The position numbers and the translations under genes are program-made. A stretch of DNA of 64,000 bases. It comes from Firmicutes bacterium HGW-Firmicutes-8. GTDB taxonomy: Bacteria; Bacillota; Thermincolia; Thermincolales; UBA2595. Under the pieces are notes generated by a model. That model saw only the letters and a program-made list of their open reading frames with translations. It had not been told where the DNA came from and did no database searches. The stretch's first letter is position 1; every line of letters begins with the position of its first letter. This document shows positions 52,581 through 61,329 of this stretch, piece after piece. Where the stretch lies: positions 17,734 to 81,733 of the forward strand of contig PGZN01000003.1 in the NCBI GenBank assembly GCA_002840165.1, written 5' to 3'.

Positions 52581-52778
52581 CTATTCTTCTTCACCCACAT
52601 ATACCCCAGGTTCGACCTCCCCTAACATTTTTGCCTCCGGGTATTCTTCCCGGAATTCGCCCACATAGTCCCTGTTTACCAGTATTGTCTCCGTTGTTAC
52701 TATCCACATAATTCTACAGCGCAAATCTAATACCTCAATAGTCTTGTCGGCCATTTTTTTGATTGTCGGGTCTTGCAT
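52581..52778 (-). CDS. small island protein (65 residues)
   Basis: MQDPTIKKMADKTIEVLDLR continues with an acidic C-terminus (EPGVYVGEEE). It begins directly at the end of the preceding gene (stop and start adjacent), so the two are translated together. No family is recognised. Confidence 0.55.
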   Translation of the reverse strand: MQDPTIKKMADKTIEVLDLRCRIMWIVTTETILVNRDYVGEFREEYPEAKMLGEVEPGVYVGEEE

Positions 52779-53054
52779 TTACTCAGCCTCCAAGTTATGA
52801 CGTTCCAGGAGCTTACCCAACATCAAGCCATCACTAAAGCCTCTCAGGTATCCGTGAAGTTCAACTACCTGCTGATAGAGAACTTTATTTTTCTGTAGCT
52901 GCTCAACAAGTTTTGCCCCTTCCTCCGGTATCTTATCGGCGATAACAGCCTTGATCTGCTGCTCGCACTCACTTGCTTCCTGCCAAAGCGGGTTTTTAAG
53001 TACCGGTCCGTAATTGCTTCCTGTCCGGTCAGTAACATAATCCACAATATTCAA
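52779..53054 (-). CDS. small helical island protein (91 residues)
   Basis: The product is mostly alpha-helical and contains LWQEASECEQQIKAVIAD, EGAKLVEQLQ and YLRGFSDGLMLGKLLERH. It resembles short phage-type proteins of the DUF6809 kind found in Firmicute elements, with low certainty. GGAGGGATAGG precedes the ATG. It is coupled to the next gene. Confidence 0.55.
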   Translation of the reverse strand: MNIVDYVTDRTGSNYGPVLKNPLWQEASECEQQIKAVIADKIPEEGAKLVEQLQKNKVLYQQVVELHGYLRGFSDGLMLGKLLERHNLEAE

Positions 53055-53168
53055 ACCTATCCCTCCTTGAAATTTGACCCAAAGGAGGATATAATAAAAT
53101 CATCCATTGTCCTTCGGGACTTTGGTGACTGAGTGACAGAACTGCTTCGCGGTGGGACTGTCACTCTA

Positions 53169-53339
53169 TTACTTTCCATTGCACTTCTTAATAAACTTCT
53201 GTAGTTCTGATTCTTTGACCCGCCAGAGTTTGCCAAGTTTAGTGCCTTTTATTTTGCCGGAACGAAGCCATGTCCTGACGGTTTCGGCCTTAACGCCAAG
53301 TATTTCTGCAACTTCTTCAATATTAAACAGCTGCTCCAT
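53169..53339 (-). CDS. excisionase-type HTH protein
   Basis: ATG at 53339 follows GGGGAGGTAAGA. The 56-residue protein is a complete HTH_17 (MerR-like winged helix) domain: LFNIEEVAEILGVKAETVRT, then LRSGKIKGTKLGKLWRV. Such proteins act as excisionases or small regulators on integrated elements. It supports the mobile nature of the island. Confidence 0.85.
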   Translation of the reverse strand: MEQLFNIEEVAEILGVKAETVRTWLRSGKIKGTKLGKLWRVKESELQKFIKKCNGK

Positions 53340-53423
53340 TCTTACCTCCCCTCTCACTTGTTTTTACTTCTAATTATAATTTACTACTTGTTATTACTTG
53401 TGTCAACAATTATTTTCCACAAA

Positions 53424-53447
53424 AAAAAGAGCCGTTAGGCTCTCTCT
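53424..53447 (-). terminator. terminator with GAGCC/GGCTC stem
   Basis: GAGAGCC-TAAC-GGCTCT followed by T-run on the minus strand, just after the gene at 53435. The same stem and loop recur at 52004-52022 and 54027-54047 after other island genes. Confidence 0.75.
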
Positions 53448-53644
53448 AAATCAAATACTATGGCTTCAATGCCAGTATCAAAACACATTTCTTTAATTTC
53501 ATATTTTATATCATGTACTTTAACAAATCCGGCTATTTTCATAGCCTGTATTTCTTCCACAGTATTGGTCCATGCTGGAAAATTAAGGTCTTTTCCATTT
53601 TCTTTAAACCATACTCTAACTTTTACTGGGCCTTCATCACACAT
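53435..53644 (-). CDS. small island protein (69 residues)
   Basis: The product MCDEGPVKVRVWFKENGKDL, rich in beta strands, contains IKYEIKEMCFDTGIEAIVFD. GGGAGGGATAGG precedes the ATG. No family is recognised. Its stop overlaps the hairpin at 53424. Confidence 0.55.
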   Translation of the reverse strand: MCDEGPVKVRVWFKENGKDLNFPAWTNTVEEIQAMKIAGFVKVHDIKYEIKEMCFDTGIEAIVFDLERA

Positions 53645-53734
53645 TATTCCTATCCCTCCCTCCTGCTTAGTCCTTCGACAAAAGGAAGGTTTTTCCTCCC
53701 ATTTAATGGAATTATTATTTGGGAGGTGAAATAT

Positions 53735-53869
53735 TTGAAAACAAAAAAAGAGAGTACCAACATCGGCAAAACATCAGAAATGTTTTTCAAAATATCCGGC
53801 CTATACATCTACTGTGAGGACTGCGGGGCTATCATTACATGGGTTCCAAAGCCTATTTACATGGTTTAG
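53735..53869 (+). CDS. small zinc-knuckle-like protein, divergent
   Basis: A 44-codon frame starts with TTG after GGGAGGTGAAA. It contains YIYCEDCGAIITWVPKP, a Cx2C pair that could be half of a zinc site. It is the only plus-strand gene candidate of the island and diverges from the gene at 53435-53644. Function unknown. Confidence 0.45.
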   Translation: MKTKKESTNIGKTSEMFFKISGLYIYCEDCGAIITWVPKPIYMV

Positions 53870-54026
53870 ACTCAGAATTCACGGAAAAGCCCTTAATTTG
53901 CTCTGTAATGATTTCATGGGTATAACCTCTATACTGACCACCCCGTTTAAAACGAAACTGTGCCAATCTGTGAAGCCGCCAATGCGAATATGCGTTTGGT
54001 TTCTCCTTTACTGTGGCGAACCAAAT

Positions 54027-54047
54027 AAAAAGAGCCGTTAGGCTCTT
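54027..54047 (-). terminator. terminator of the proteasome-like operon
   Basis: AAGAGCC-TAAC-GGCTCTTTTT on the minus strand, 40 bases after the stop of the Ntn-hydrolase gene. Confidence 0.8.
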
Positions 54048-54086
54048 AGATCTACAGCTTTCCATTTTCTTAAATTATAAAATCTT

Positions 54087-54776
54087 TTACAATACATTTT
54101 TAATCAGAGATTGCCTAAAAGAACAAATTTTTGGTTGAATAGCATTAATAATCTTGTCAACTTCCTCATTACCAATTTTTGTGAAGCCTCTGTCATATGT
54201 AATTTCGGCCAATTGTATAGGGCCGCCTACTGTATCCTCGACAGAAGAAGTACTAGTCATTAGAAGAACAGCTAACTCTTTAAGTTTACCAACAGTTATC
54301 TCAGGATAATATAATATGGTCATTAGAAATTTTGATAAAGGCCATTGTGCTCTCATTAGCGACCCATTAGCCTCTTCAAATATCTCGAAATCTGGCGATT
54401 CCCAGTTGACAATTTTAAATTGATTAGCTTCGATACTATCATAACCTGCAAGTATAAAACCTACCAAGGGGGGATCACCTAGCATACCCTGCTTTTTAAT
54501 TTGGGCTACCGTATCTTCATATTCTTTTTTAAAAATTGTTTCTGCAGCAGTTGATATTTGGCTGAAGTGAGCTAGTTGGTTATCTTTTACATGTTCCACA
54601 AGCCTTTTTATACCTATATTGCCCGGGGTTGTCCAACCATAAGTCATAACACCAACATCTCTGTTCACTTGCATAAATTTTTCCGAAGTATCTTGACTAC
54701 TTCCCCATCCACTCTTACGGCTATCACTGGCCAAAACAAGACCATTGGAACCCCTTAATGCGAGGGCTAATGTCAT
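54087..54776 (-). CDS. proteasome/HslV-like Ntn-hydrolase, predicted active subunit
   Basis: The 229-residue protein begins MTLALALRGSNGLVLASDSR, which aligns with 20S beta and HslV subunits (T1, then 'GVVLAADSR'). Removal of the initiator Met would expose Thr1. Asp18 (ASDSR) and Lys33 (SEKFMQV) fall where proteasomes have Asp17 and Lys33, so the catalytic triad is complete. VGGPIQLAEITYDRGF near the end matches the 'GG...v..i...G' element of the fold. It is the last gene of a three-gene operon, 19 bases after a second member of the fold. It is not HslV itself (about 180 residues; no hslU is present) nor Anbu by obvious signature. Substrates and unfoldase are unknown. Confidence 0.75.
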   Translation of the reverse strand: MTLALALRGSNGLVLASDSRKSGWGSSQDTSEKFMQVNRDVGVMTYGWTTPGNIGIKRLVEHVKDNQLAHFSQISTAAETIFKKEYEDTVAQIKKQGMLGDPPLVGFILAGYDSIEANQFKIVNWESPDFEIFEEANGSLMRAQWPLSKFLMTILYYPEITVGKLKELAVLLMTSTSSVEDTVGGPIQLAEITYDRGFTKIGNEEVDKIINAIQPKICSFRQSLIKNVL

Positions 54777-54795
54777 ATATTATCTCCCTCCAAAA

Positions 54796-55419
54796 CTAAC
54801 AAAAAAGAAACGCGTTGTCTTCTTTGATTTTATTGAACGCGTTTGAATTCTTTAACCGTAAGGCCTGAAGATCGTTATCAGATAAGAAAACCGTTTTACC
54901 CGGTGTAATTTGGCAAACACCGTATTGGCATGTCCTAGCCAACCCAGTACTTAGCTCTTGGGTCAAAGTGAATGACAATACCTCCGAGGCTTTGTTTAAA
55001 TCCAATCCCCGATGAAACAAAATCGTCCAAATGTATTTAGGTATCATGGACGCATCAGTAGTTCCAATAGGATCGAACCTTCTAAAAGGAAAATCCGGAC
55101 TACTGGTGCCAAACACTTGAGGGAAACCCTCATTATCGTATCCTAAAATAAAAATTCCTATATACCCATGAATTGCTTCGTCATAGGTTTTAGCTAGTTC
55201 AGCCCTTAGATAATCTGTTATGTCAACAACGTCGTTGGTGGGGTTTTTATGCAATATTCCTTTTACGAGTGATAATCCTTTTTGTAGTTCTCCATGAACT
55301 AAAACTAAAAGACCATCGGTAATTTGGACTATAAACTCATCATTAAGACTCGGTCTCCGTTCATATACACCAACTATTCCATTAACTGTTTTGCCTATTA
55401 TTATCGTAACTTCTTCCAT
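54796..55419 (-). CDS. second proteasome-fold protein, predicted inactive partner
   Basis: The 207-residue protein has the same strand pattern as its neighbour (VTIIIGKTVNGIVGVYE; GLLVLVHGE; GYIGIFILGYDNEG; GLARTCQYGVCQITPGK), so it is probably an Ntn-fold paralogue. It has no Thr at position 2 and no Asp in the GVYERR segment, so it is unlikely to be catalytic. It could play the role of an alpha-type or structural subunit. ATG at 55419 lies inside the end of the upstream 79-codon gene. Confidence 0.6.
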   Translation of the reverse strand: MEEVTIIIGKTVNGIVGVYERRPSLNDEFIVQITDGLLVLVHGELQKGLSLVKGILHKNPTNDVVDITDYLRAELAKTYDEAIHGYIGIFILGYDNEGFPQVFGTSSPDFPFRRFDPIGTTDASMIPKYIWTILFHRGLDLNKASEVLSFTLTQELSTGLARTCQYGVCQITPGKTVFLSDNDLQALRLKNSNAFNKIKEDNAFLFC

Positions 55420-55640
55420 ATTGAATCACCCTTAGCTTGGCAAGAATACCTTGATCTAAAAGACTTATCAGCTTTTTTTTCAAAACTCTTGGGGTCGTTG
55501 GCAGTCTCATTGGCAGTCTCTTTTGAGTCAACAGAAAAGGAATTGTACTTTTTATACCAATCCTTGGCTTTTAATTCTGAGTTGTTATGCACTCCACTAA
55601 CCCCCTTTCTGTTTACCAAGCACTCCTTGGCAAACCACAT
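55401..55640 (-). CDS. small Lys/Ser-rich protein heading the proteasome-like operon
   Basis: The gene has the strongest ribosome-binding site of the island (AAAGGAGG, 8 bases before ATG). The 79-residue product is hydrophilic and looks largely disordered: SELKAKDWYKKYNSFS, ETANETANDPKSFEKKAD, ending DSIWKKLR. Its end overlaps the next gene. Being first in an operon with two proteasome-like proteins it might be a substrate, tag or assembly factor, but that is speculation. No homology is recognised. Confidence 0.55.
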   Translation of the reverse strand: MWFAKECLVNRKGVSGVHNNSELKAKDWYKKYNSFSVDSKETANETANDPKSFEKKADKSFRSRYSCQAKGDSIWKKLR

Positions 55641-55752
55641 TATATTTTCCTCCTTTCTACACTTGTCAAATTATTCCTGCCTAATATTTGTTTTTTTAAA
55701 AATATTTCTAAGCTTTATCTATAAATTACTCAGTAGTATGCCTAAAAATAAC

Positions 55753-55965
55753 TCAGGTAATCCACTTTACCAAAATATCCCAATTACCAGTCGCTCTATT
55801 GGAGGGGTTATCAAAAAAAATAGTGGGGCATCGGCCTGCCAGCCATGCCCCAAAATCAATAATCAATGTGCTACCGACTACTGTTCCATATGGAATATAA
55901 CTCAGGTTCAAAATTGCATTTTTTGCCGAGATAAACATCTTCATTGTTTTCGGCAAATTTAGCAA
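55753..55965 (-). CDS. doubtful ORF upstream of the proteasome-like operon
   Basis: A 70-codon frame with TTG start (or ATG eight codons later), no visible ribosome-binding site and some hydrophobic character (GSTLIIDFGAWLAG). It may be a decayed gene or promoter DNA. The remaining island sequence up to 56240 shows no convincing gene. Confidence 0.25.
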   Translation of the reverse strand: MLNLPKTMKMFISAKNAILNLSYIPYGTVVGSTLIIDFGAWLAGRCPTIFFDNPSNRATGNWDILVKWIT

Positions 55966-56240
55966 TACAGGCCCTTATTCAAAAAGTCACTTGGATAAAC
56001 GGAGGCAGACCGACCACAACCACCGGCGCCAGGGTGCTTTTTGAAAATTAACCGTTCTATTTCGACTTTTCCCAAATACCGGAAATTTTTTTTGGGAAAC
56101 TGCTTTGGGGGATTGGAATAATTTGAAATTGAACCGTTACACTGGAGGAAATCATCGGAAGGCTTAATAGGGCGACCTCTCGACCGAAAGGGCGGGAAGA
56201 ACCCCCCGCCGTCCCTCTCATGTTAGGTAACGCATACATA

Positions 56241-56281
56241 AACCGTTGGTTACGGGTTCAAGTCCTTTCTCCCCTGCCATT
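56241..56281 (+). repeat. attR: duplicated tRNA-Trp 3' end
   Basis: 39 of 41 bases match 51695-51735. The following AACTGCAAGAGATTGCAGTTTTTT hairpin matches the terminator just after the tRNA gene. Between here and 56583 no gene is seen; 56503-56528 holds short ACTGTCA repeats. Confidence 0.88.
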
Positions 56282-56583
56282 AAAAAAGGTTTAACTGCAA
56301 GAGATTGCAGTTTTTTCTCTCCGCCTTTTTTATAGAATGTTTAGTTTTATGCCAAATGACAGTTATGGTCTCTTTGTGTCCTTTGACCTTTAAGCAGTAC
56401 CTGTGAGCCTTTTGTGGTGAAAGATTTTTGTTTTATATAATCGAGAGTTTGCGACAGCAAACTCTTCCGATCCCCTCGAAGCCGAAGGCGTAGAGACCAC
56501 TGTCAACTGCTAACTGTCAACTGTCAACTAGATTGTCTTATCTTATCTTTAGTGATAAAATACTTTCAAAGGAGGTGGGTTTC

Positions 56584-56826
56584 TTGTATAAAGAGATGGT
56601 AATTGACGAAATTGTAATCTTTTATCAAGTCAATAATCTTAATTTTGACATCGCTTTAAGTTTTCAACTTCTACTTAAAACAACAGGTCTCTCCAGTGAC
56701 GGTCTGGACGAAATACTTCGCTTGTTTGATGACCAGGGTTTTTTAAAGGATATATGCTGGGCCGATGAAGTTGCTTTTGAATTCTCTTTGAGTAAACTAG
56801 GCCAGAAAGAGTTTGGACTCATATAA
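56584..56826 (+). CDS. small winged-helix-like protein
   Basis: TTG at 56584 follows AAAGGAGGTG. The 80-residue product has alternating helices and a final beta pair (GLSSDGLDEILRLFDDQGF, AFEFSLSKLGQKEFGLI) that resembles a winged-helix end. No family is recognised with confidence. It is convergent with the GNAT gene. Confidence 0.55.
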   Translation: MYKEMVIDEIVIFYQVNNLNFDIALSFQLLLKTTGLSSDGLDEILRLFDDQGFLKDICWADEVAFEFSLSKLGQKEFGLI

Positions 56827-56863
56827 TTCCTCAGGCTGCTGACGAGAAAGTCAGCAGTTTTTA

Positions 56864-57439
56864 TTATTTAATGTTAAAATAATCGCTGACTTTTGGATGG
56901 GGAACGCCATGTATCTTGACAAAATCCTCCTTAGTAATACCCATCAGGTAAATATCATGGTACTTGTTGTTCCTGCACAGTCCCTGTCTCTGCATGCCTT
57001 CAATGATAAATCCTATTTTCCCGTATGCTTTTTTAGCCCTCTGGTTGTATTCAAAAACTTCCAATCCAATCCGGTTGAAGTCCATCTCAAAGAAGAGATG
57101 TCTGAGCAGGGTGACGAGAGCATCTGTGCCATATCCGTTGTCCCAGTAATCTTTCTCCCCGATAAGCATACCGATTTCAGCTTTTTTATTGTCTTTGTCA
57201 ATTTCAACGAGGGAAATAAAACCGATAGGTTTACCGGCCAGGGTCTCAATCATTAATCTGATGATATCGCTTTCACTAAGGCCTCTTTCAAATCTCCGGC
57301 TCTCTATCTCAAATGTCGTGTTAATGGAACCGCCCCGGACCAAATCACCAATTTCCGGGTCGTTTTTCCATTTCACCAACAGAGATACATCAGCTCTTGT
57401 AATGTTTTTTACCCTTACCTTTGCTCCTGTCAAATTCAT
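56864..57439 (-). CDS. GNAT acetyltransferase, RimJ/RimL type
   Basis: The 191-residue protein has the GNAT_3 pattern: VRVKNITRADVSLLVKWKND, GKPIGFISLVEID, AEIGMLIGEKDYWDNGYGTD (acetyl-CoA loop), NRIGLEVFEYNQRAKKAYGK and GFIIEGMQRQ. Related proteins acetylate ribosomal protein N-termini, polyamines (SpeG-like) or sugars. The substrate cannot be told. Confidence 0.9.
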   Translation of the reverse strand: MNLTGAKVRVKNITRADVSLLVKWKNDPEIGDLVRGGSINTTFEIESRRFERGLSESDIIRLMIETLAGKPIGFISLVEIDKDNKKAEIGMLIGEKDYWDNGYGTDALVTLLRHLFFEMDFNRIGLEVFEYNQRAKKAYGKIGFIIEGMQRQGLCRNNKYHDIYLMGITKEDFVKIHGVPHPKVSDYFNIK

Positions 57440-57507
57440 TGCCCCAGAGTCCTCTCAGTTATCTGTATTAATATTGTATTTGACATCACCGCAGGGGATT
57501 CCTTTAC

Positions 57508-58278
57508 TTAGAGAATATTGTTCAGGTTCCAGCCCTTAATTAAATCAATAAATTGGTGGTCAGTTACATCAAAAAGCAGAGGCGTTATGGAGATCTCACC
57601 TTTTTTCACCGAATCAATGTCCGTTCCCAGGTCAGCCTGCACGTCGAGGACTTCCCCACCCATCCAGTAATACGTTTTCCCGCGGGGGTCCAGGCGCTTT
57701 TCAAAGATGTTTTCGTACCGTCTCTTACCCAATCGCGTAACATTTATCCGGGGTGGGTTTTTACTGCGGTCGAAGGCAGGGATATTTACATTAAGCAGAG
57801 TTTCTTCAGGCAGCCCTTTGTCTAAAACAACCCTGACCAACCTGACTGTAAAATCGGCAGCATAACCAAAGTCAGGGGCATCCCAGGAAGCCAGAGATAC
57901 GGCAATGGCCGGGACATCATTGATTACCCCTTCTAAGGCGGCCGAAACGGTCCCGGAATACAGCACGTCTGTACCGAGGTTGGGCCCGAGGTTAATCCCT
58001 GAGACGACAATGTCCGGTTTGACAGGCAGCAGCGCCTGAATAGCAATTTTTACACAATCTGATGGGGTTCCATTAACAGCATAACCCCGGGCCTTACTGT
58101 CCGCGAATGTTACATCTTCCACGCGAAGTGGTTTATGGATTGTAATACCGAGCCCGGTGGCGCTCCGTGGTCTGTCCGGGGCGACGACAAAGACATCACC
58201 AAGGGGCTCTAAACTTGCCCTTAACGAATTAATACCAGGGGCATGAATTCCGTCATCATTGCTGATTAAAATAAGCAT
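57508..58278 (-). CDS. surE: 5'/3'-nucleotidase SurE
   Basis: ATG at 58278 is chosen because TTGGAGGGAAAA precedes it and it gives the family start MLILISNDDGIHAPGI. The 256-residue enzyme has the metal site NDDG, VVAPDRPRSATG, VNGTPSDCVKIA, SGINLGPNLGTDVLYSGTVSAA and DVQADLGTDIDSVKKGEISITPL. SurE dephosphorylates nucleoside monophosphates in the cytoplasm. Confidence 0.95.
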   Translation of the reverse strand: MLILISNDDGIHAPGINSLRASLEPLGDVFVVAPDRPRSATGLGITIHKPLRVEDVTFADSKARGYAVNGTPSDCVKIAIQALLPVKPDIVVSGINLGPNLGTDVLYSGTVSAALEGVINDVPAIAVSLASWDAPDFGYAADFTVRLVRVVLDKGLPEETLLNVNIPAFDRSKNPPRINVTRLGKRRYENIFEKRLDPRGKTYYWMGGEVLDVQADLGTDIDSVKKGEISITPLLFDVTDHQFIDLIKGWNLNNIL

Positions 58279-58352
58279 TTTTCCCTCCAAGGAGCACGCA
58301 GGCGTTATTACCAAGTAAAACCAATAGTATAAAAAAGCAGGGATTACCTGCT

Positions 58353-58532
58353 TTATATTTCATATATGGTAATTGTCATTGTGCCGTCTTCACTGTTTTT
58401 CTGGAGACCGAACATCACTTTTTTGTGTTTTAGATTTTTATTTAAATAGTCAACTATTTTATACATCTCATCATTTGGTTTAAAATTCTTTGACGCGATC
58501 AATTCAAGCTTGTCGCGGTTCTGTTCGTCCAT
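58353..58532 (-). CDS. DUF4264 (YpmA-like) protein
   Basis: ATG at 58532 follows AAGGAGT and gives 59 residues starting MDEQNRDKLELIASKNFKP, then NEMYKIVDYLNKNLKHKKVMFG-type core and TMTITIYEI. This is the conserved small YpmA/DUF4264 family of spore formers, with unknown function. A short hairpin follows. Confidence 0.85.
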   Translation of the reverse strand: MDEQNRDKLELIASKNFKPNDEMYKIVDYLNKNLKHKKVMFGLQKNSEDGTMTITIYEI

Positions 58533-58609
58533 AAACACGAGTACTCCTTCCAAAGGCGCCCAAAATAATTTTATTCAATTCGGGAGGATAAATCAAGCAG
58601 GTGGCCTCC

Positions 58610-59176
58610 TTAGCGGTGGCCTTTAATCAGAGAAAATGCCTCAGCCCGGGTAGCCTGTTTTGTTTTAAACAGCCCGCGTACTGCCGAAGTAAGGGTCATC
58701 GAACCAGGTTTCTTGATACCCCTCATCGTCATACACATGTGTTCAGCCTCAACGACGACCATTACCCCCAGGGGGTTTAAAGCTTCCATGATCATATCGG
58801 CGATCGTGAAGGTCAGCCGTTCCTGAAGCTGAGGCCTCTTGGCAATCGTTTCCACGGTCCTGGCCAGCTTCGACAGGCCTGTAATCCTGCCTTTGCGGGG
58901 GATATAAGCCACGTGGGCCTTGCCGAAAAACGGAAGCAGGTGGTGTTCGCACATCGAATAAAAAGATATGTCTTTGACGAGGACCAATTCTTCGTGATCT
59001 TCTGTAAAAAGAACCTGTAAATGCTGCTTGGGGTCTTCATCCATACCACAAAATATTTCCTGATACATTCTGGCAACCCTAGCCGGAGTGTCCACCAGGC
59101 CCTCTCTATCCGGGTTGTCACCAATCGCTTCGAGAATCATGTGGACTGCTTTTTCAATCTTTTTCTGATCAACCAT
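58610..59176 (-). CDS. folE: GTP cyclohydrolase I
   Basis: FolE makes 7,8-dihydroneopterin triphosphate from GTP, the first step to folate and, through QueD, to queuosine. The 188-residue protein has the zinc and active-site block [30 protein letters not shown] and [20 protein letters not shown] at 59176 follows AAGGAGG. It begins 14 bases after queE, so the pair probably feeds 7-deazaguanine synthesis. Confidence 0.95.
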   Translation of the reverse strand: MVDQKKIEKAVHMILEAIGDNPDREGLVDTPARVARMYQEIFCGMDEDPKQHLQVLFTEDHEELVLVKDISFYSMCEHHLLPFFGKAHVAYIPRKGRITGLSKLARTVETIAKRPQLQERLTFTIADMIMEALNPLGVMVVVEAEHMCMTMRGIKKPGSMTLTSAVRGLFKTKQATRAEAFSLIKGHR

Positions 59177-59190
59177 CAAAGAAATCCTCC

Positions 59191-59928
59191 TTACAACTGT
59201 CCCAGATATTTATGGGTCTGCGGTATTACTCTGACATCGGTGAGATAATCCAGGGCCAGTTCTTGTAATTTTATTACCCTGCGTATGGACGGGCTTTTTC
59301 CGGGGTATCCCGAATGTGAGCTTACAGGTTGGATTATTAAAGGGATCTTCGGGTTAACCCCTTTGATTATTTTGCAGGCCTCAATAATTTCAGGCTCAGT
59401 TGTACTTGATGAAACAACAGTTTTGACAAAGACTTCTTTGGATGAACAAGTCTGCAAAAACTCGCTGTGGGTGTCCCACAACCCACTTAGTTCGGATGTG
59501 CTGGGCAGTTTGATGTCCATGCTGACAATATCTATCACCGGGATCAGTATGGCTAAATGGGAAGGCAGCGTTCCGTTTGTCTCAAGATAAAACATTGTCC
59601 CCTCTGCTTTTAAAAGCCGGCTTAACTGCAGAATAAATTTGGTGTGCAGAAGGGGTTCGCCGCCGGTCAGGCTGATACTGTGATGCTTTTTCAGGTTAAA
59701 CTTCTTTATTATCTCAGCGGTTTCGTCCGGCCCGGCCGGATTTGAGTAGTTGACAAATTCCCTGGTCCCGGCTGGAAACTCCACACGGAACCGGGGGTTT
59801 GGTTCGTAGGGGGTGTCACAGTAGGCGCATTTAAGATTGCAACCGCTGAACCGGACAAATACCTGCCTGGCTCCGGTATATATACCTTCTCCCTGAATTG
59901 AGGAGAATATTTCAACCAGATTTGTCAC
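59191..59928 (-). CDS. queE: 7-carboxy-7-deazaguanine synthase
   Basis: The 245-residue radical SAM enzyme converts CPH4 to CDG in queuosine synthesis. [20 protein letters not shown] precedes the cluster motif CNLKCAYC (C-x3-C-x2-C), and LTGGEPLLH, then [13 protein letters not shown] in the C-terminal part. GTG at 59928 follows GAGGAGTATG. queC and queD are not in the window. Confidence 0.93.
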   Translation of the reverse strand: MTNLVEIFSSIQGEGIYTGARQVFVRFSGCNLKCAYCDTPYEPNPRFRVEFPAGTREFVNYSNPAGPDETAEIIKKFNLKKHHSISLTGGEPLLHTKFILQLSRLLKAEGTMFYLETNGTLPSHLAILIPVIDIVSMDIKLPSTSELSGLWDTHSEFLQTCSSKEVFVKTVVSSSTTEPEIIEACKIIKGVNPKIPLIIQPVSSHSGYPGKSPSIRRVIKLQELALDYLTDVRVIPQTHKYLGQL

Positions 59929-60161
59929 GAATCATACTCCTCTTGTTTGCGGCTGTCCAAGGATTTGCCCGGCTTCTCGCCGATATCGAAGGATCATATA
60001 TAGTATAACTAATTTTCGCGAAATATTTTGCACTCAAGATTACAGTTTCGAGATTTTAATTAATCCTCCTGCCTATATCACCGAAAATTATTATAAAGGA
60101 GGAAAATGTCAAAAAAAAACGAATTTCTTCCATCAGGAACTAATCAAAGGGGGATCAAAAA

Positions 60162-61184
60162 TTGATAAAGGAAGCTTTCTTTGAACAACAAAAGGTTTGC
60201 CCTGTCTGCAAAACAAAGTTCACTATTACAAGGATCCGCAGTTCGGCCTGTATGGTACAGGAACGGGAAACCGATTTCCATGTGAAATACCGTGATGTCG
60301 ACCCTCTTTTGTATAGTATATGGGTTTGTCCCAACTGTCAATATGCCAGTTCAGATAAGGATTTTGAAACAGATATTAAACCCCAGGAGATGGAAAGACT
60401 AAAAAAAGGACTCCCGATGCTGAAATCTGAGGAACCCGATTTTTCGAGTCAGCGCGTGCCCCAGGCAGCACTGCGAACCTTTGAACTGGGCCTGCGAACC
60501 GCTATGATAAAGCAGTCTCCCGCTATCGTCGTGGCCGGCCTTTATCTACGGGCGGCCTGGATGTACAGGGAGATGGGGAAAAAAGAAGAAGAAATCAATT
60601 ATATCGAGCAGGCCAGAAAACTGTATCAGCATTCCTTTGAAAAAGAGTGGGGCCACTACGCGGCGAAAATGAGTGATTCCAGAATTATGTATTTAATCGG
60701 TGAACTGTACCATCGCTGTGGTGATTACGAGGAAGCCATTAAATGGTTCAGCCGTACTGTGATGAACAAAGACATAAAAAAAGAACCGGAGATTAACCGG
60801 TTGGTAAGAGCTCAATGGGAAACAGCCAGAGAGGGGTATAAGGCCCAGCAGGGCGGAAAGGTCAGCAGCCAGGCGGCGGATAACGAACAAAAAGAAGTTA
60901 CACCCGAAAAAGCGCCTGATAAACCGGAAGAAATAATAGAAAAACCACCCCAGCCCAAGTCGAGGGGCAGCAAAGTTAAAATGTTTGTCAGCCTTTACAT
61001 GGATCAGGTGGAATGGCTGAAGGTAACAGCTAACAAGCCGTATGAAAAACACAAAGTATTTTTGGGAAAAGAATCTGTAGCCAGAGCTGTTATTGACGCC
61101 GTCATGGAAAAAATCCCCGACCCCGGTAAGTTCAAGTCCGAGGAAGAACTAAAACAGATGATCATGAACAAGATAAGCGGTTAA
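60162..61184 (+). CDS. DUF2225 protein with zinc site and TPR-like region
   Basis: The 340-residue protein has an N-terminal zinc-binding part (KVCPVCKTKFTITRIRSS, WVCPNCQYASSDKDF), the DUF2225 family hallmark. A TPR-like helical region (about 110-220) and a charged linker (EVTPEKAPDKPEEIIEKPPQ) follow. A C-terminal domain of about 75 residues ends it. TTG at 60162 is preceded by AAAGGGGGATC. Function is unknown; family members are common in Clostridia. Confidence 0.85.
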   Translation: MIKEAFFEQQKVCPVCKTKFTITRIRSSACMVQERETDFHVKYRDVDPLLYSIWVCPNCQYASSDKDFETDIKPQEMERLKKGLPMLKSEEPDFSSQRVPQAALRTFELGLRTAMIKQSPAIVVAGLYLRAAWMYREMGKKEEEINYIEQARKLYQHSFEKEWGHYAAKMSDSRIMYLIGELYHRCGDYEEAIKWFSRTVMNKDIKKEPEINRLVRAQWETAREGYKAQQGGKVSSQAADNEQKEVTPEKAPDKPEEIIEKPPQPKSRGSKVKMFVSLYMDQVEWLKVTANKPYEKHKVFLGKESVARAVIDAVMEKIPDPGKFKSEEELKQMIMNKISG

Positions 61185-61329
61185 CCAATTTATTTGACAA
61201 GTTCAAGTTTCTCGACGGTCTTGGTTGACAAAACCGAATAATTTTCGGCAAGATTGTCAAGTAGGTTGATCAGGTTATTTATGACAGCTGTCTCTTGAGC
61301 GTAATGCCCAGCTAAAGGGAGGTGTTCAA

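Larger units (their letters stand above)
51734..56281. mobile_element. 4.5-kb genomic island integrated in tRNA-Trp
   Basis: Bounded by the tRNA 3'-end repeats. It carries an excisionase-like HTH gene, several small phage-type genes, a DUF3908-like gene and a three-gene operon with two proteasome-like proteins, mostly on the minus strand. Gene composition is AT-rich compared with its flanks. No integrase gene is seen, so the island is either decayed or mobilised in trans. Integrase arm-type repeats are present near the left end. Confidence 0.8.

Noticed and set aside
53853..54065. 70-codon frame between the zinc-knuckle-like gene and the Ntn-hydrolase gene
   Set aside because: It starts inside a terminator and lies between two convergent genes; no Shine-Dalgarno or family match.
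55324..55962. 212-codon plus-strand frame
   Set aside because: It is antisense to the proteasome-like operon genes, which have good ribosome-binding sites and family features; its composition is typical of an antisense shadow.
56057..56239. 60-codon minus-strand frame next to attR, with a possible recombinase-leader flavour
   Set aside because: No recombinase domain, no ribosome-binding site; treated as end sequence of the island.
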